DNA from: Pelecanus crispus
Lineage: Eukaryota > Chordata > Aves > Pelecaniformes > Pelecanidae
Assembly: GCF_030463565.1 (NCBI RefSeq)
Contig: NC_134643.1
Span: forward strand, 120,817,809-120,881,808
Direction: 5' to 3'
Length of the DNA: 64,000 nt
Below are positions 38,100 through 51,600 of this stretch, in pieces. The stretch's first letter is position 1, and each line of letters starts with the position of its first letter. The notes beneath the pieces were generated by a model. It was given only the letters and a program-made list of their open reading frames with translations, was not told where the DNA came from and did not search any database. Both the position numbers and the translations under genes were made by a program.

Positions 38100-39970
38100 A
38101 GGTATCTGTCAGCAATGACCACAGTGCTGTTGATCCTGCCTTGGACGGAGAAATGGACTGCCTAATCCGCTCAGGTGGATGGAAGCGGGCGTAATGTTAG
38201 ATTTAAGCATCTTTTCTATGTCCTCACCAGAGAACGGGTCAGAGAAGATCCCTGTACAGGCCCTAACTCTACAGGCCTGTCCAAGACTCATCTGTGTCAA
38301 GTGTTCCACGTAGCTTTGAATCTGCTTAGCAGTATGCGTAGCCCTCCCTCACTCCTCCTTCCACCCTCCATGGCTCCTGTGCACCCGAATTTGCAGGTGG
38401 TCATCCAGAGAGAGCCCAATGCTCTCCTTCTCTGTGCTACAGCAGTGATGGCCCTGTTCTTCCACCATCAAGGAGGTGAAGGCTGGGGTACCTAATCTGG
38501 ATGGATGCTGCTCAGGCCTTTGGCAGGTAATTTTGGGCAAGAAGAGCTGGTCATTAACTAAGACTTTCTTCCACCCCTTCTGTGTACTGGAAGACAAGGT
38601 GATGTATTAGGAATAATCCTACATATCCACCCTGTTCTTATGATCTTGTCCAAGTGTCTGCTCCTGTCCACAGCCGGAGACAGGGATTTGATCCATGGAG
38701 TTGACAGTGACTTCAAGCAAAGCCAGGGGCATCTTACCAGGTAGCTGTGCCATGCTACCGCCATCCAGACTGAGGTATGGTCTTATGTGCTACAGGGGTG
38801 GCAGTGAATACCACAGGCTGCCTCCCCACATGCCGACATGCAGCTACCTGCAGCGCCCACATGCTCATCCCACCACCATGGTGGAGGAGACAGCATGGCC
38901 AGACTCAGTGCTCCATGGGTAGCAATGGCCCATCAGTGAACACAACAGCTCTTCTCTACCCACCTCGTGCACTGGGAGGATACCCCTTGGCCAATCCCAT
39001 CTGTGGGGTGCCTGCTGAAAGCAGGAAGGGAAGCAATCCTGTGCGCAGGCTGCTGAGCTCCTGCAGAACTCCAGTCCCTCAAAGCCAAGGGGTGAGCTCG
39101 GTGCCATGCTGGCTCTCCATGGCAGAGGACGTGCAGGGGCAGGCCTGCACCCCTGCTGTGCACAGCACCAAATGCAGGCAGCCATGTGACTTGTGTTGGT
39201 GGGAATGCAGAGGACGGGGAGAAGAGAATTACCATGACTGGCTGCTCCTCCTTGGCCAATAACTACTGAATACTCAGAAACGCTTCAGCCCGAGCTTGCC
39301 TCTCATGTGACTGGGGACGGGGACAGACTCTGCACCTTGCTTCTGCTGGGCATGGCACCATTCCCCTGGCCATCACCCACGACATTTGGGATGAGGAGGA
39401 GACCCTCAGGCAGGATCTGTGTAGAGATGTCTAGGGGGGCTGTATGGGCTCAGTCCCCCAGGAGGAAGCTGGTTGCTGGCGCTGGGTGGCAGACAGATGG
39501 ACTGTGACGGTACGCAGCGGCCATGCAGAAAGGCTCTCCTGCAGCCCACATCTCCAGGGGGACTGGAGCCAGACTTGCCATATAGATCCTTTCTCTGGAG
39601 CTATGAGCCAAAGCTCCCAACTCCTCTATAATCCTTAAGCACTCCCCTCACACTCCATCAGCTGTGCAGGTGAAGGGACTAAACATATAAAAAGCTGCAC
39701 ATCTACCAGGAGCGCTGGCACAGGACAGTGGTGGATGTGAGTGGCAGGGAGCGAGGATCCTGGAGGATCTTCCAGAGAGATGCAGGCTACACCCCAACTC
39801 ACAGTATCCCCATCCAGGCCCCGCATGCAGCTGATGAGGAGCTTCCAGTTTGGTTTCCTCTAAAGAGATGCCCGTTCACACATACCGAAAGCGCTCCATA
39901 TGTTGAATCAATGCATGGTAAACCAGAGGCAAGCAGTTCATTTCAAAACCCCTCTACAGCTCCAGAATAA
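38100..39970. other. GC-richer patch in AT-rich surroundings, unidentified
   Basis: Base composition rises clearly above the flanks. Long open frames appear on both strands over the same bases (for example 38,777-39,262 on + and 38,865-39,259 on -). Overlapping antisense frames of this kind are expected from GC-rich DNA, and none of the translations resembles a protein family I know. No CR1 or LTR signature was found. It could be an unrecognised repeat, a non-coding RNA exon region or plain compositional variation. Confidence 0.4.
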
Positions 39971-42900
39971 ATTGATAGCATAGATGCAGCCTTAATGCAC
40001 AAATGTCAGGTGAGATTATCTTTCATTCCTTTGAATCTTGTTTCCTGTCATACTTTTGCTTTTTCTTTCTGTGAATTCCTCACAGCAAAATATGTTAAGC
40101 AAGATGATAATAAGGATAATATGAAACTTATCTGTACTGTTTGGAGCAGGCTGTCAGAAGCCGTTAAACATTACCATTAACAATGAAGGTAAATATCAAC
40201 ATGAAGATCACCAGACAAACTGCTTTTATTGCAGAGATATCCCTTAGTTTTATGGCAGGTTTTTGGTGATTTTATAGTATATTGATTTAGTGCATCTTCT
40301 TCTTCCTTTACATCCGCATTACACATTTTAACTACACTAAAATAAAATTACAGTTGTAAAGTGAGGCATTCAAAAGTTAAGGATGAGGCATTCAAAAGTT
40401 AAGGAATATAAAATTTAAATTCACCCAGGCAATTTTAATTCAATCCCCTTGTTAATCTATTAAAAAGACAGTTATTCTGTCTTCTGCATCTTCTGCCTTT
40501 AATGTGTTTTTTAATGAAAATCATCAAATTGCTGCCATTAATACATAATTATGCATAACAAACCTTTAAGCAAGGATTTGCAAGGACTTTGGAAAATCTT
40601 GGTTGGCACTAAGCTACTTCTGTCAGTACTAAATGTACGCATGTCATATATATTTAGTAACCTGAGCTCTTCATTAATATATTCCTTTCCTGCCAGGAGG
40701 AAAGAAAGAAATCTCTGTTGAGATACCAAACTATATTTCATTGTCTGTTTGTCTATATAGCTCTCCATTTCTAGAAGTCTTTTCAAGCTAGCTGCTGTTA
40801 ATCAATAACTAAATATTTGAGGATGTTTGCTTCAGATATGGGATATTGAGACAGAGCTGGAAAAGGGCTGAAAGGGTCACGAGCCATGCATAATTTTTTA
40901 CTTTCAGTTAAATCATTAATGTTTATTACCTGTATTGCTGACATTTCTAAAAATATTACTCATACTCCAATGTCAGTGTGACATTAGAAAAAATATTTGA
41001 AAAAAGAATTTTTAGATAAACTTCATGTTAGTGAAGTGTCATAAGGTCAAAAGAGGTATGAAGAAAAAAACATTTTGGTCCATGTTATGGATTGAACTTC
41101 TGTTACTTGCACATTTTCTTATTAAGTTCTTTCAGTCTCCCTGAAAATAAGTAAAAATCTGCATCTTAGCTGGTAATCCAAGATGTACATCAAGATGCTT
41201 GGTATATTAAAATGGTGTTGTGGGCTATTGAGATAGAGAGTTCCTATTCCTTCCTTCATTATTCATCCACTCACTCTTCTTCTTTTCCCAGCAGCCAGGT
41301 TGGCTGACCCCTGGAAATATTCAACCTCTTGTCCCTTGTTATGGCAACCAGCTGCCACCTCCAGCATCCACCACTGTCCCCAGAAAACAAGCCCTTAGCT
41401 GGATTCAGCTGGTTTTATGAACATCTTGCTGCTGACTGAAGATTTCCATCTTTACCTCATCAGACCACGGGGCTTCAAAAGATAAATTCCCTGTCCATTT
41501 CTGACCTGTTCTCTGCCTTCTTCCCCTCCATTACAAGATGCTACGTTTGTACTAAAACCAGACTTTTGACTAACTTCTGAACTACTTCTCATTTTAGCTC
41601 AGTAAAATCCTCTTAGACCTAGAGAAAAGTCAAATTGTTTGTACTTTTGTATTATGAAAATGTAGTACGGAAACTTTCAATAAAATGTTAACTTTTTAAA
41701 GAGTTTCATGGATTTTTGGATGCAGCTTATGTTGCATACAAATAGTTCAAAAGGAGGGTTTATAAAGTTATATATAGTGTGTGTGAAGAAAGATGACTCT
41801 TCTCCTTCTCATTAAAAAGTGCTTTGCCATAACAACAGTCCTTATAAAGTAATTGCATTTTGATGCTTTTTCTTCTCTTGGGAAAACCACTCCTTTGCTT
41901 GCTCTGTCCGCATCTGCACAGAGCCAGAAATTGCACTGGAAATAAAACATTTAATAGCTGTTTTATTTCTGTTCCTGGTTTTTTTTGCCTCTTAGACTGG
42001 CAGACCTGGGAATGCTGGGAAGACATTGTGATCAACTGTTTATGGGAAAAAAAGCCTTATGTCTTTCACTGGTTATCTTCCTAGTTGGTTAAAATACAGC
42101 AATTCCACAGCTTCTCATCCAGTTTTCCTTAGCCAGAACATTGCTGGGGCCTAGGTTGGTAAAAAACTGAAATGAGAAAGTCACAAAGAATGGAAGAGGA
42201 TGGAGGATGCCGTGCCATTTTAAACTAAATAAGATCCTGTTTCCTTAGCAAAACCATTTACAAACATGCCAGTAATGACTAAGAGTTAAGAACATAATGG
42301 GGTTTTGTAGGTCTGGGTTGTTTTTTTTTTTCCTATTCTAATGGGTGTCCCATTACTTCTAAGTGAAGAGCAGCCAGCTTCAGAAGACCCTGCAGGGAGC
42401 CTGCTACCATCCCAGGTGGAACAGGGGCTCCACAGTGAAGCAAACCCTGCCAAGCCTGGCCTCTGACTTACCAGCATGATGCAGAGCTGGGCTGACATTA
42501 TTCAGCCTGCTGATGACTGGGGAATTCATTTTTTCCTACTCCCCCAGCTATGGAGTGCTGGGCACGCTCATGGACAGATGGAAAATAAGCACCTGTGCCC
42601 AGGTATGACTCCTTGTTGCAGCATTAGCAGCAAGATAAATTTCAAATTTATCTTTACATAAGAGATGTCACCCACGGCTGTCTATTTGTGAGCAGTCTGG
42701 GGAGGATGAAGGCAGGCTAGGGCCCGCCACCTGTTCTGTTTCCCTCTGCGTACCCGTGGCATGCGCGCCTGAGATAACAAGCCAGCCTTCTTCAAAGAAA
42801 AGCATAAACTTGTGCACTTTGTACCCCGCCGGCGCTGAGTTTCACCTGAGAAATAACCCGCTTCATTCCCATGCCCCTCTTCAGGGCACGCTGGCTGTGT

Positions 42901-43434
42901 GCCGTGTTTCTTTCCAAGCACCGCACACAAGGCAGGAGGTAGTCTGCAAATCAAACATGTATTTTTATAAAGGAAGTTCCATATGCCCTGTCTGAGGTTA
43001 TGTATCTTCTCTTCTACAGGAGGGTCGTCTGCACTATAGTAATTAGCCTCCTTGGCCTTTAAAGCCATTAACTGGCAAAGAAAAGTGTCTTTGCTTAAAT
43101 AAATGCTGCAGACATGAACTTACACAGCTAAAGTATTCTAGGATGTCTTTCTGCTCAAACTCCCTGGTTTCTTGTTTGTTCATTTTTGGAGGGAAAAAGA
43201 AGTTTAGTTAGATCCAAATTTAACAGTAAGACCTCTGACACCATGAAATATTTATGTCTGATTTCAGTCATGGTTTTTGTGGTGTTTCTTTGTTTTTCCA
43301 GAACTGCCAGTTCAAACAGCTGTAGAAAGGAGTATCATGTCACTTATTTTTCTTCTTATTTGTTTCTATATCTGGAAATCTGATGAAGTTCTTAGTGCTA
43401 GGAAAGGCAACTCTGGTTCACATACCATCATGAG
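39971..43434. other. Intergenic, nothing recognised
   Basis: Only a short direct repeat was noted: two units of TGAGGCATTCAAAAGTTAAGGA at about 40,362-40,405. No exon or repeat family was recognised. Confidence 0.5.
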
Positions 43435-43938
43435 TATTTGGGCCCCTCAGTACAAGAAAGACATTTTGTTGCTGGAGCATGTCCAGAGAAGGGCAACGAA
43501 GCTGGTGAAGGGTCTGGAGCACAGGCCTTATGAGGAGCGGCTGAGGGAACTGGGGTTGTTTAGCCTGGAGAAAAGGACACTCAGGGGAGACCTTATTGCT
43601 CTCTACAACTACCTGAAAGGAGGCTGTAGTGAGGTGGGTGTTGGTCTCTTCTCCCAAGTAACAAGTAACAGGATGAGAGGAAACGGCCTGCCATTGTGCC
43701 AGTGGAGGTTTAGATTGGATACTAGGAAAAATTTCTTCACGGAAAGGATTGTCAAGCACTGGAACAGGCAGCCCAGGGAAGCGGTTGAGTCACCATCCCT
43801 GGAGGTATTTAAAAGACATGTAGATGTGGTGCTTAGGGACATGGTTTAGTGGTGGACTTGGCAGTGTTAGGTTAACGGTTGGACTTGATCATCTTAAAGG
43901 TCTTTTCCAAGCTAAACGATTCTATGATTCTATTCTAT
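43435..43938 (+). mobile_element. CR1 LINE 3' fragment, same family as 129-1506
   Basis: This is a 5'-truncated CR1 that starts within the C-terminal domain ([17 protein letters not shown]) and runs open to the natural stop at 43,847-43,849. The 3' UTR ends in GATTCTATGATTCTATTCTATC. Aligned by eye with 1050-1394, about seven of every eight bases agree, and both have the same 3' UTR, so they belong to the same or sister subfamilies. The fragment has no internal stop but lacks the endonuclease and RT domains. No target-site duplication was seen. Confidence 0.93.
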
Positions 43939-44600
43939 CAGGTGTATAAACACCACATCCTCAGCACAGACAGAGAAGGAAAAATGGTCTTCAGGAATGA
44001 GCACTAACACCAGCATTAACTAGAAAAATCTCATCTTCTAATTATAACTCCATATGTGGCTATTTGTAAAGTCTTAGGCAAATCACATCTTCTCTCTGCC
44101 TCACAATCTCCATCTATAAGCTGTAGCTAAGTGCAGGAGTTAACTACATGACAGACGGGTAGGAAAAAATAATTGATGAGCAAAACCTCCCCACTGATTT
44201 TATACCTTCATAAAAGCATTGTTCTGATTTGCACCATTTCCAGTGAAAGAAGAATGAATGGTACTTTGAAGAATTACATCAAGGCAAAATATTGTATTTG
44301 GCATTTAAATTCAAAGCTGATAGCTGTTTTAGAAATGCCTGAACCAGATAGTCAATGCCAAATGCTACAATTTTCGTATTCTGTAATATTCTTCAATAAT
44401 TGCTCCAAGACTCATACAGAGAAAACAGCACACAATGAAGGCTGTTACTAATACTTTGATCAAAGTCACATAATTTGCCTTTCTGTTTTTTTAAAGTTTC
44501 CAAGCTGGTTTTGCTTTGTTTTCTGGTGTAAGAGTTCTCAATGCGAAGTACAACTTACATATTCGCCACAGCTCCTGAGGCTCGTGCATGGGCTATGTAA
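43939..44600. other. Intergenic with an antisense MIR-like fragment
   Basis: At about 44,061-44,160 the + strand reads 'aaagtcttaggcaaatcacatcttctctctgcctcacaatctccatctataagctg', the antisense MIR core order. Nothing else was recognised. Confidence 0.45.
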
Positions 44601-44760
44601 GTAATAACAATCAAGGTGCAGTAAAGTTTCTGAGGATTAATGACCGGCTGGGAGGAGATGAAGGTCAGCAGCACGGCCAAGGATCATTAACCCAAGCTGG
44701 TCATTAATCTCAAGAATTTGCCTCGTGCCAAGGTCAGTATTGTTATTTTAAGCTGGAAAT
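44601..44760. promoter_or_regulatory. Candidate cis-regulatory element with dyad symmetry
   Basis: The inverted arms GATTAATGACCGGCT (44,635-44,649) and AGCTGGTCATTAATC (44,695-44,709) match at 14 of 15 positions across a 45-base spacer. Each arm contains a TAAT/ATTA homeobox core. A third 'atcattaac' lies in the spacer. Two AAGGTCA nuclear-receptor half sites are present, one inside the spacer (44,661-44,667) and one as CCAAGGTCA near 44,729-44,737. No open frame or repeat explains the segment. That it is an enhancer is inference from this clustering only. Confidence 0.35.
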
Positions 44761-45650
44761 GAAAAAAACATGGCCATATGAATTTTTATTTGATAGGTTT
44801 AACTGTAACATCTAATTTATTTTAGAAGAAATTAATTTTATTTGGGAGAATTACATTAGCTAATCAGCCCACCTTTCAGTGTTTGATTAGTTTTGTTTTC
44901 TTTAACATATGTACTGGACTATGACAGGCAGAAAGGATTTATAATGTTTTTCTTCCATGTGCCATACCTGTGGACCTATTAAATAGTGGCCTTGTTTATG
45001 TATCTATTTACAAGTTTTGATTTCCATCCCAAATTTTATCTCCTAGAGCTTACTGACATCTCTCATAAAATATTTGTTTGACTGAACATCTGTTCAAGCT
45101 ATTACAGTTTTGAAAGTGATGTTTTGGAAGACTGTTGTTTGCAAAGTGAGGGTATTATAGATAACTAGAGGGTGTCTACAATTTAGGGAACATTTACTCT
45201 CTTTAGAAGGCAGTACTTCCTTTAGAAGAAATATAAAATAGCAATTTTGATGTCTAACTAATATTCACATTTGCATTTATGGTCATCTAGTATTTAAATT
45301 AACACTGCCAATTAATCCTTTCTGTAGCTATTCATCCTATTTCTATGACAGTACATATATGCCAGGCTTAAAAGACTTGAGATTGTCCCTGATTAGGAAG
45401 GGTCCAGCCATCAGCTCAGTGGCATGCTTCATGAGGGCAGACTGCCCCCCACACTTTTGTGAAATAACTTTCCAAAAAAACAGGTGCTGCCAGTCCTTGT
45501 GTCTAGGCACCAAAGGTGCCCCAGGAGATCAAATGTCCCCCAACTCTTCTGGCACATTCTGATTTACCATTGAAATAGGTGACAGTTGAAGAAAACACGT
45601 ACAGACTCAGCAAAAGGAAAACAAATTGCGATTTATCTTATACAAGAAAG
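44761..45650. other. Intergenic, nothing recognised
   Basis: AT-rich sequence without recognisable exon, repeat or RNA. Confidence 0.5.
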
Positions 45651-45769
45651 CATAGAATCATAGAATGCTTTGGGTTGGAAGGGACCTTTAGAGGTCACCT
45701 AGCTCAACCACCCTGCAGTGAGCAGGGACACCTTTAACTCGATCAGGTTGCTCAGGGCCCCATCCAACC
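45651..45769 (-). mobile_element. CR1 LINE 3' end only
   Basis: On the minus strand this is a CR1 3' UTR ending in the tail ATTCTATGATTCTATG. On the + strand it reads 'catagaatcatagaatgctttgggttggaagggacctttagaggtcacc', then '…ctgcagtgagcagggacacctttaactcgatcagg'. It matches the 3' end of the CR1 at 57,326 closely and differs from the 129-1506 type. It is severely 5'-truncated (about 120 bases). Confidence 0.92.
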
Positions 45770-48319
45770 ATTATGAATTGCAATAATTCATAAAAAGTGA
45801 CACGAACTTAGTATGCACATGCATAAAGTCTAGGTTTTTTTTTCAACTACACCGAGATTTTCATCAGAAGTTAACACAACCACTGCTCACATGCCTCTTC
45901 AGTACTTACAACGAATGTTTCATGTGCTATTGTAAACGGGCTTGTTATCAGTTTTGTCTATGTGCTCTCAGACTCACCAGCTTCTGCTCTGTTGTTTCTG
46001 TAGAGCTGATGATGGTGGAGAGGGCTCGTCCTCCAGCTCCCCACAAACCGCTGGCTCTTGCCCTGGTGCTTCTGCCCCCGTGCTGGGCTCCAAGGGAGGA
46101 CCCCAAGGGCTACGTACATAGCCACTGGGACATCAGGCATGGCAGCCTCGGGTAGAGGTTGGAAAGCAGAGCACAGACTGTTTCACTACTGGGATGGTGA
46201 GCTTTACTGAGGATTTTGTGGGGATGAGTTAATCCTGAATGCTAAAGAAATCTCAAGGGATCATTCCCCTTTCTCTGCTCACTGTTACACAACACGTTTC
46301 TTTTCTGCTTTTGCTTTCACCTATATCTTAAGACAAATAAGATCATTCTCTGTTCCCTTTTTATATTCATAAACTGCATGAATTACATGATGAAAAGACT
46401 ACATATTACACTTCATGTAATTATGTTTTGGGTGGCAGTTTTCGAGCGATCTTTCTAAAACAAATAACATTTTCCTTGTTTCAAGGTGGAGCTTGCCTTT
46501 TGTTTTATAATGTTCCTTCTTGCTAGGAAATTTGTCCCTGTGAGTTCCTCCGCAACTTCTCAGCCTTTGCAGCAATAAATCTCCACTCTTTTATTTCCCT
46601 CTTTGCCTCCAGCTGGGGATTTGCTGCTGAAAGGGACCAAATGGAGCTTTGAGTTCAGTCCTCCAAATGTGCATGCAGCTATGCAATTGACTCAGATCTA
46701 CAGATTTTTGACTATGTTTGACCCAACTCACCACAGATGACAAAATATTTGCCAACATTTCTTACAAACTTTAGCTCCACACTAAGAGACCAAAGCAAGA
46801 GTGTAATGTGCTACACAAAGAGAGCAGGAGTGACAAGGATCCATTGCAGCAATTTTACTTGCTCAGCTATATCCTGTTTCCAGCTGAGGTCAATCTGCAA
46901 TGCTTTAAAGCACGGCTCACCAACCAGGCACCTTGAAGATTTTAATACAATTCTAAATCACCTCATTTATTCTTACTGACATATGTTATGTCTCTACTTG
47001 TAACATATTTTTAGTATTTCCTTTAAAATATATTAACAGGTGTGCATGTGAAAAACGGACAGCTTAAGGAGGTTGTTGTTGCTGGACAAAGACTCAATTT
47101 GAGTGTAGTCCAATGAAAATGTTACATTATGTAGCCTTACAAGCCAAAAAAAAAAAAGTTCCCCAGATTTCACATTCTGATTGTAGATCAGGCTGACTCA
47201 GCCAGAAAGAAGCTAATCTTCAGGCTCCTTCCCACAGTATATTTAGTTTCTTCTTTCAGTCATGCTTTTTTGTATCTTCTTCTACTTTTCCTTAAAAAAG
47301 CTAAGAAACATATTTAAAGAAAAGTCTTGATGTAAAGTTATTCGAAAACCTGCATAACCCATGAAATACAGGATTGCTTCATTATTTATTAAGTGCTAGC
47401 AAGTGTTTGTTGCTATTGGAAAGCCATAGCAAATGTGGACTCCCATCCATAGTCCTCAGCTTTAAGTTAGACTGCTTTGGTGGCAGTCTTGACTGTCTTG
47501 TAGTGTGACAAAGTCCTTCATTAGGGGCCAAATTTTGCTATTCTTTTTTTGACTGAACGATGTATGATTTCAGAAATGATTCTACTAAAATAGCCTTATG
47601 TGAATACCAGTGACCTGAACTTTCACAATGCATACTCATCAATCATCTACAATATATACAGCTATAGACAACATATATTTTGCATAACATTAGTGTCTTT
47701 TTCCTAAGTCTGTCAAGATACTTTATTTCTATAACCTTCAAGAAAATCTTTCCTCTGAGGTGCCTGATGACATATTCTATCCAGTACCTACTAAGCTTGT
47801 TACATCAACATTCAGTGTTTTGGCAGACAGCTGCCTAACACCCCCTGCTTTTGAAGCGTGACTGTAATGGGACTATCAAATGTCATTATGAAAGACATTT
47901 CAAGGTTGTTCTGAAATGAAAATCCTTTTTAAAATCTCCTTATTAGATTTTCATGCTAAAATACACACAGGGAAATCTGCCACCCAAAACACAATTACAT
48001 GCAGATTTTGTTTAGTTTCTTAATAGTCACACTTTCCTTTACTGACTATATGAACACATTAAAATTGTCCAGGGAACAGTATAGACAAGAACATGCTGTC
48101 AAAATGTTCATAATATATCCGAACAAAAAGAGAGAGACGTAACATTTACAAATACAAGAACCACAGCCTGCCTAACTGAGTATCGGTGTCAGTGTAATCA
48201 GTATCGGCAGTGTCAGCCAGAACACGGTACACAAAATCTTCTACAGGGCGGGTGGGTGTTTTCCTTGACATTTTTACAAGCACATTGTATAATAAAGGAC
48301 TCCCAAGCAAGTTTTCAGA
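45770..48319. other. Intergenic, nothing recognised
   Basis: No exon or repeat family was recognised. A run of 12 A lies near 47,146. Confidence 0.5.
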
Positions 48320-48606
48320 TGACAACTGGGAGGACCAGTTCTCTGGTGGAAGGACAAGAAGCAACGGACACAAGTTGAAACAGACGTTCAGGCTGGATAT
48401 AAAGAAAAGGATTCTTGCCCTGAGGACAGTCAAAGAGTGGAACCAGTGAGGTTCGGAGGGCTCCATCTTCAGAGGGTTTCAAGACCTGCCTGGAGAAAGC
48501 CCTGAGCAGCTTGGTCTGATCCCAGGGATGGCCCTGTTTTGGGAAGGGGGCTGGACCAAAGACCTCCTGAAGCCCCTTCCTGCCTGAGTGACTCTTTGGT
48601 CCTGTA
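48320..48606 (+). mobile_element. CR1 LINE 3' fragment, diverged
   Basis: The DNA reads 'ggtggaaggacaagaagcaacggacacaagttgaaacagacgttcaggctggatataaagaaaaggat', the CR1 C-terminal block (GRTRSNGHKLKQTFRLDIKKR). A decayed 'gtcaaagagtggaacca' block and a 3' UTR ending near 'tgagtgactctttggtcctgta' follow. It is older than the 43.4 kb copy. The 5' boundary could extend upstream to about 48.23 kb. Confidence 0.75.
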
Positions 48607-51600
48607 ATTAGAGGCCTTTTAATAGAAATAGTAAGATTAAAAAAAAAAATCAGCTCAAACCTCACAATGTTTAGTTGTTCTTAGGGACAGTCCTTAAAGA
48701 TGACTCAGTTCAAATGGAATCACTTTGTTTAGTGAGTTTCTCCTGGTACTCCTGGTGTAACCTGCTTCAGCGAGTCAACAGAAAATGACATTTTTTCTAC
48801 TAACGACTCTCACCAGTCACTCTTAACATAGAGTAACCCCATCAGAATTAAACCTGAGTGCATAATGTTTGAATGACCCAACCGTTTAATAAATCTTACT
48901 CTAAATGCCCATTTGTGGACAGCTGCTTTTTATTTGAAGCAAAAGGGTTAGTGTCTTTTATTGCCTGTTCCTTAAATAAATTGCTTCCAAATGCTGGCTT
49001 CATTTACATATTTTGAAAATTAGTTCTCTTACCTAATTATATACTGTGAAAAAAATGTATTTCTTGCCTTTAAGTTTTATGGGTTCCTGAGAACTCACTT
49101 AAAGTTTTGATTTCTTCAGTTCATACAATGTAATTTTCAGCATTCACTACTTTAAAAAGCTCCAATCACATTTTATTCTTACTCTTCCCTTCTCTAGCAT
49201 CTAATCTGTTCTCCAGAAAGTCAGAGTCTTTCCCTGGCTTTAGCAGCTTTCCATCACCCATTTATGAGCTTTACAAAACCAATACACAATAAACACGATT
49301 AACTATGTATATAAATATATATATATATATCTTCAGGTAACATATATTACATATATACAATACCATTTTTATATAATGCCATTATAAATATATGTATGCT
49401 TATATACATCAACACCGATATATGTAATAGTATTATAGTATTTCCAATTGTATTTTCCCTCCTATTCTAACCTCAGCTATTCCTATGCTATCTGTGGCAT
49501 TTGTTAAGCAGATTTTCACTGATTTTCCATGGCAGTGATCAATTTACTAAGAGTGACAACAAATTTACTCTGAAATGTATATGAACAATTATCATTGTTC
49601 TGTCCAGTTTTTCTATCTTCTGTTTATGAACACTAGAGTAGCTATGACTCTGCTGAAGTCAATAAAGTTATAATAATTTTAAATAGGTAAAGATTTAATC
49701 TGCTGTATTTGTACCTACTCATATGCCTACAATAAGACAAGATTGGTATTTATTACAGTTTTCTCTAACACTGACTAATTTAAAGAACCAACTGACTGTA
49801 GGGTTGCTGCTTCTCTATACAGTCCTGTACAATGTCAGAATGACTTCAGATAATTGGAGCAATTTGTCAACCTGCTTTTATCCTAGAAATTGAGCACATA
49901 TTCTTTGATTTCCTTGTTAAACCCTCTCTAAGCCAAAAAGGAAGGTGTTATCTCTGGCTAGCTTATAGACTTTAATGTTCTATCAAATGAGGAGAGAAAG
50001 ATTTAGCAACCAAAGAGCTTTTTTAAGGAGATGCAGGAAATTATGTCCCTCTTGGGAAAACTTCTGAATTTTTTCAGTCAGTTCTGCTTAGCTGTTCTGT
50101 AAGTTCTGTTTCACTCCAGTTCCATTGGACTGACAAATATAGAAATTATCCATTATTCATGTAATGAAAATGCCAGTTCAGCCTGAGTTCTGAAACAGGA
50201 CAGATTTTTCATCCTTTTTAGAATGTGTTTGCTGAACATGTATCCTAGAAGATTTTTTTTCTATTGTATACAGCCTTGGGAGAAATGCCCTTCTAGCCAG
50301 TATGTTTTTCTCCTGCATCACATTGCTCCCTGTAGTTATACACATTTCATTAATAATGTAAATAAACCAAATAAAAGTCTCTATATTATGTATGCATACA
50401 TTCAAACCAGCTACTTCAAACCAGCTACTTCTTTAATAAATTCCTTGCCATGATCCTATTGAGCCTGACTGCACTGGAATTCTGCTATTTGTAAGAGATT
50501 CCAAATCAACCCCTTACATCTTCCTGTAGGTGATGGTTCTAACTAAAACATACAAGGAATACAGCTACATTTTAGACTATCACAAGTGTTGCTGACAGAC
50601 TAACGCAGTGATTAGAACAATCCACATTATTTTTAACCTTTTTAAAAAGGGGTCCTGATTTTTTTATAATTGTCAAGAAGCAATATTGCCTTGTGACTTC
50701 ACATAATTTTCCTGTTTTCTCTCTTTCTCTCTGAATTCTTCATTCAAAGTCTTTGGAGACGAAATAAGAAAGCACACTCAAAACTAGCAGTCATGATAGA
50801 GACTTCAGCATTTGGGCAGGCAGGAAGTAAGGGAATCTCTTATCTCGCTAGTTTGTTTATCAGAAACCAATGAAATAAAACATTTTTTAGCCTTATTTAC
50901 CTCTAAAAACTAACATGGCAAGAAAAAGCAGAAATGCCCTGAAAATAGCTGAAGGAGCCAATCTGCCTGCAGGCACATTGCTCTAGGTTCTTGGGGAAAT
51001 CAGACATCATTCCTACCAACTGAAGGAGGCAATGTTGGTAACCCCGTTATAAAAGAAAGCTCTGCTACGACTCTGCTGCTTGAGGTGTTTTGTTTTAAGA
51101 TGCAAATGCAAACCAAAGGACTTGATCATTTGTGACTTAAAAATCCCAGTTCAATTTTTTTCATTTGTAGTAGGTTTTTCCTAGGTTTCTGGCCTACATC
51201 CAGTTAAAACAACTATATATGACTACTTACCTAAACATTCTCTTTCTGCTCAGTTGATTATGGTATTATTCATTTTCTCTCCTGAAGTGTTGAAATACTT
51301 TTGTACACTATTAAAAAGTTCCTTGCCTTTTCCCTGAGGTAGCTGCATTTCAATGATGAGTGATGTAATTCCTTCAATAGAATAGTTTGTAATTGGTTTG
51401 TAAAGTTTAGCATGCACTCTGGGATCTTTTCAGGAAAGGCTATAAACAAGTATCCATCATTCTTACTCTCTAATATGTCATTCCTGGACCTTTCCTTAGC
51501 AGGTCTAAAAATTCCACAGCTGTGATTAAACATTACCATGCCACGGTGTATTGAAACAATGTCATGATGTAAGGCCAAGAATTTTCATCAGTCAGTAGGG

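Noticed and set aside
38777-39262. 161-codon open frame on the plus strand
   Set aside because: It overlaps antisense frames of similar length, shows no recognisable domain and no clear exon structure, and lies in GC-richer DNA where stops are rare.
43277-43434. Upstream extension of the CR1 reading frame at 43.4 kb
   Set aside because: These codons come from unique flanking sequence, not CR1. The frame is open by chance up to the truncation point.
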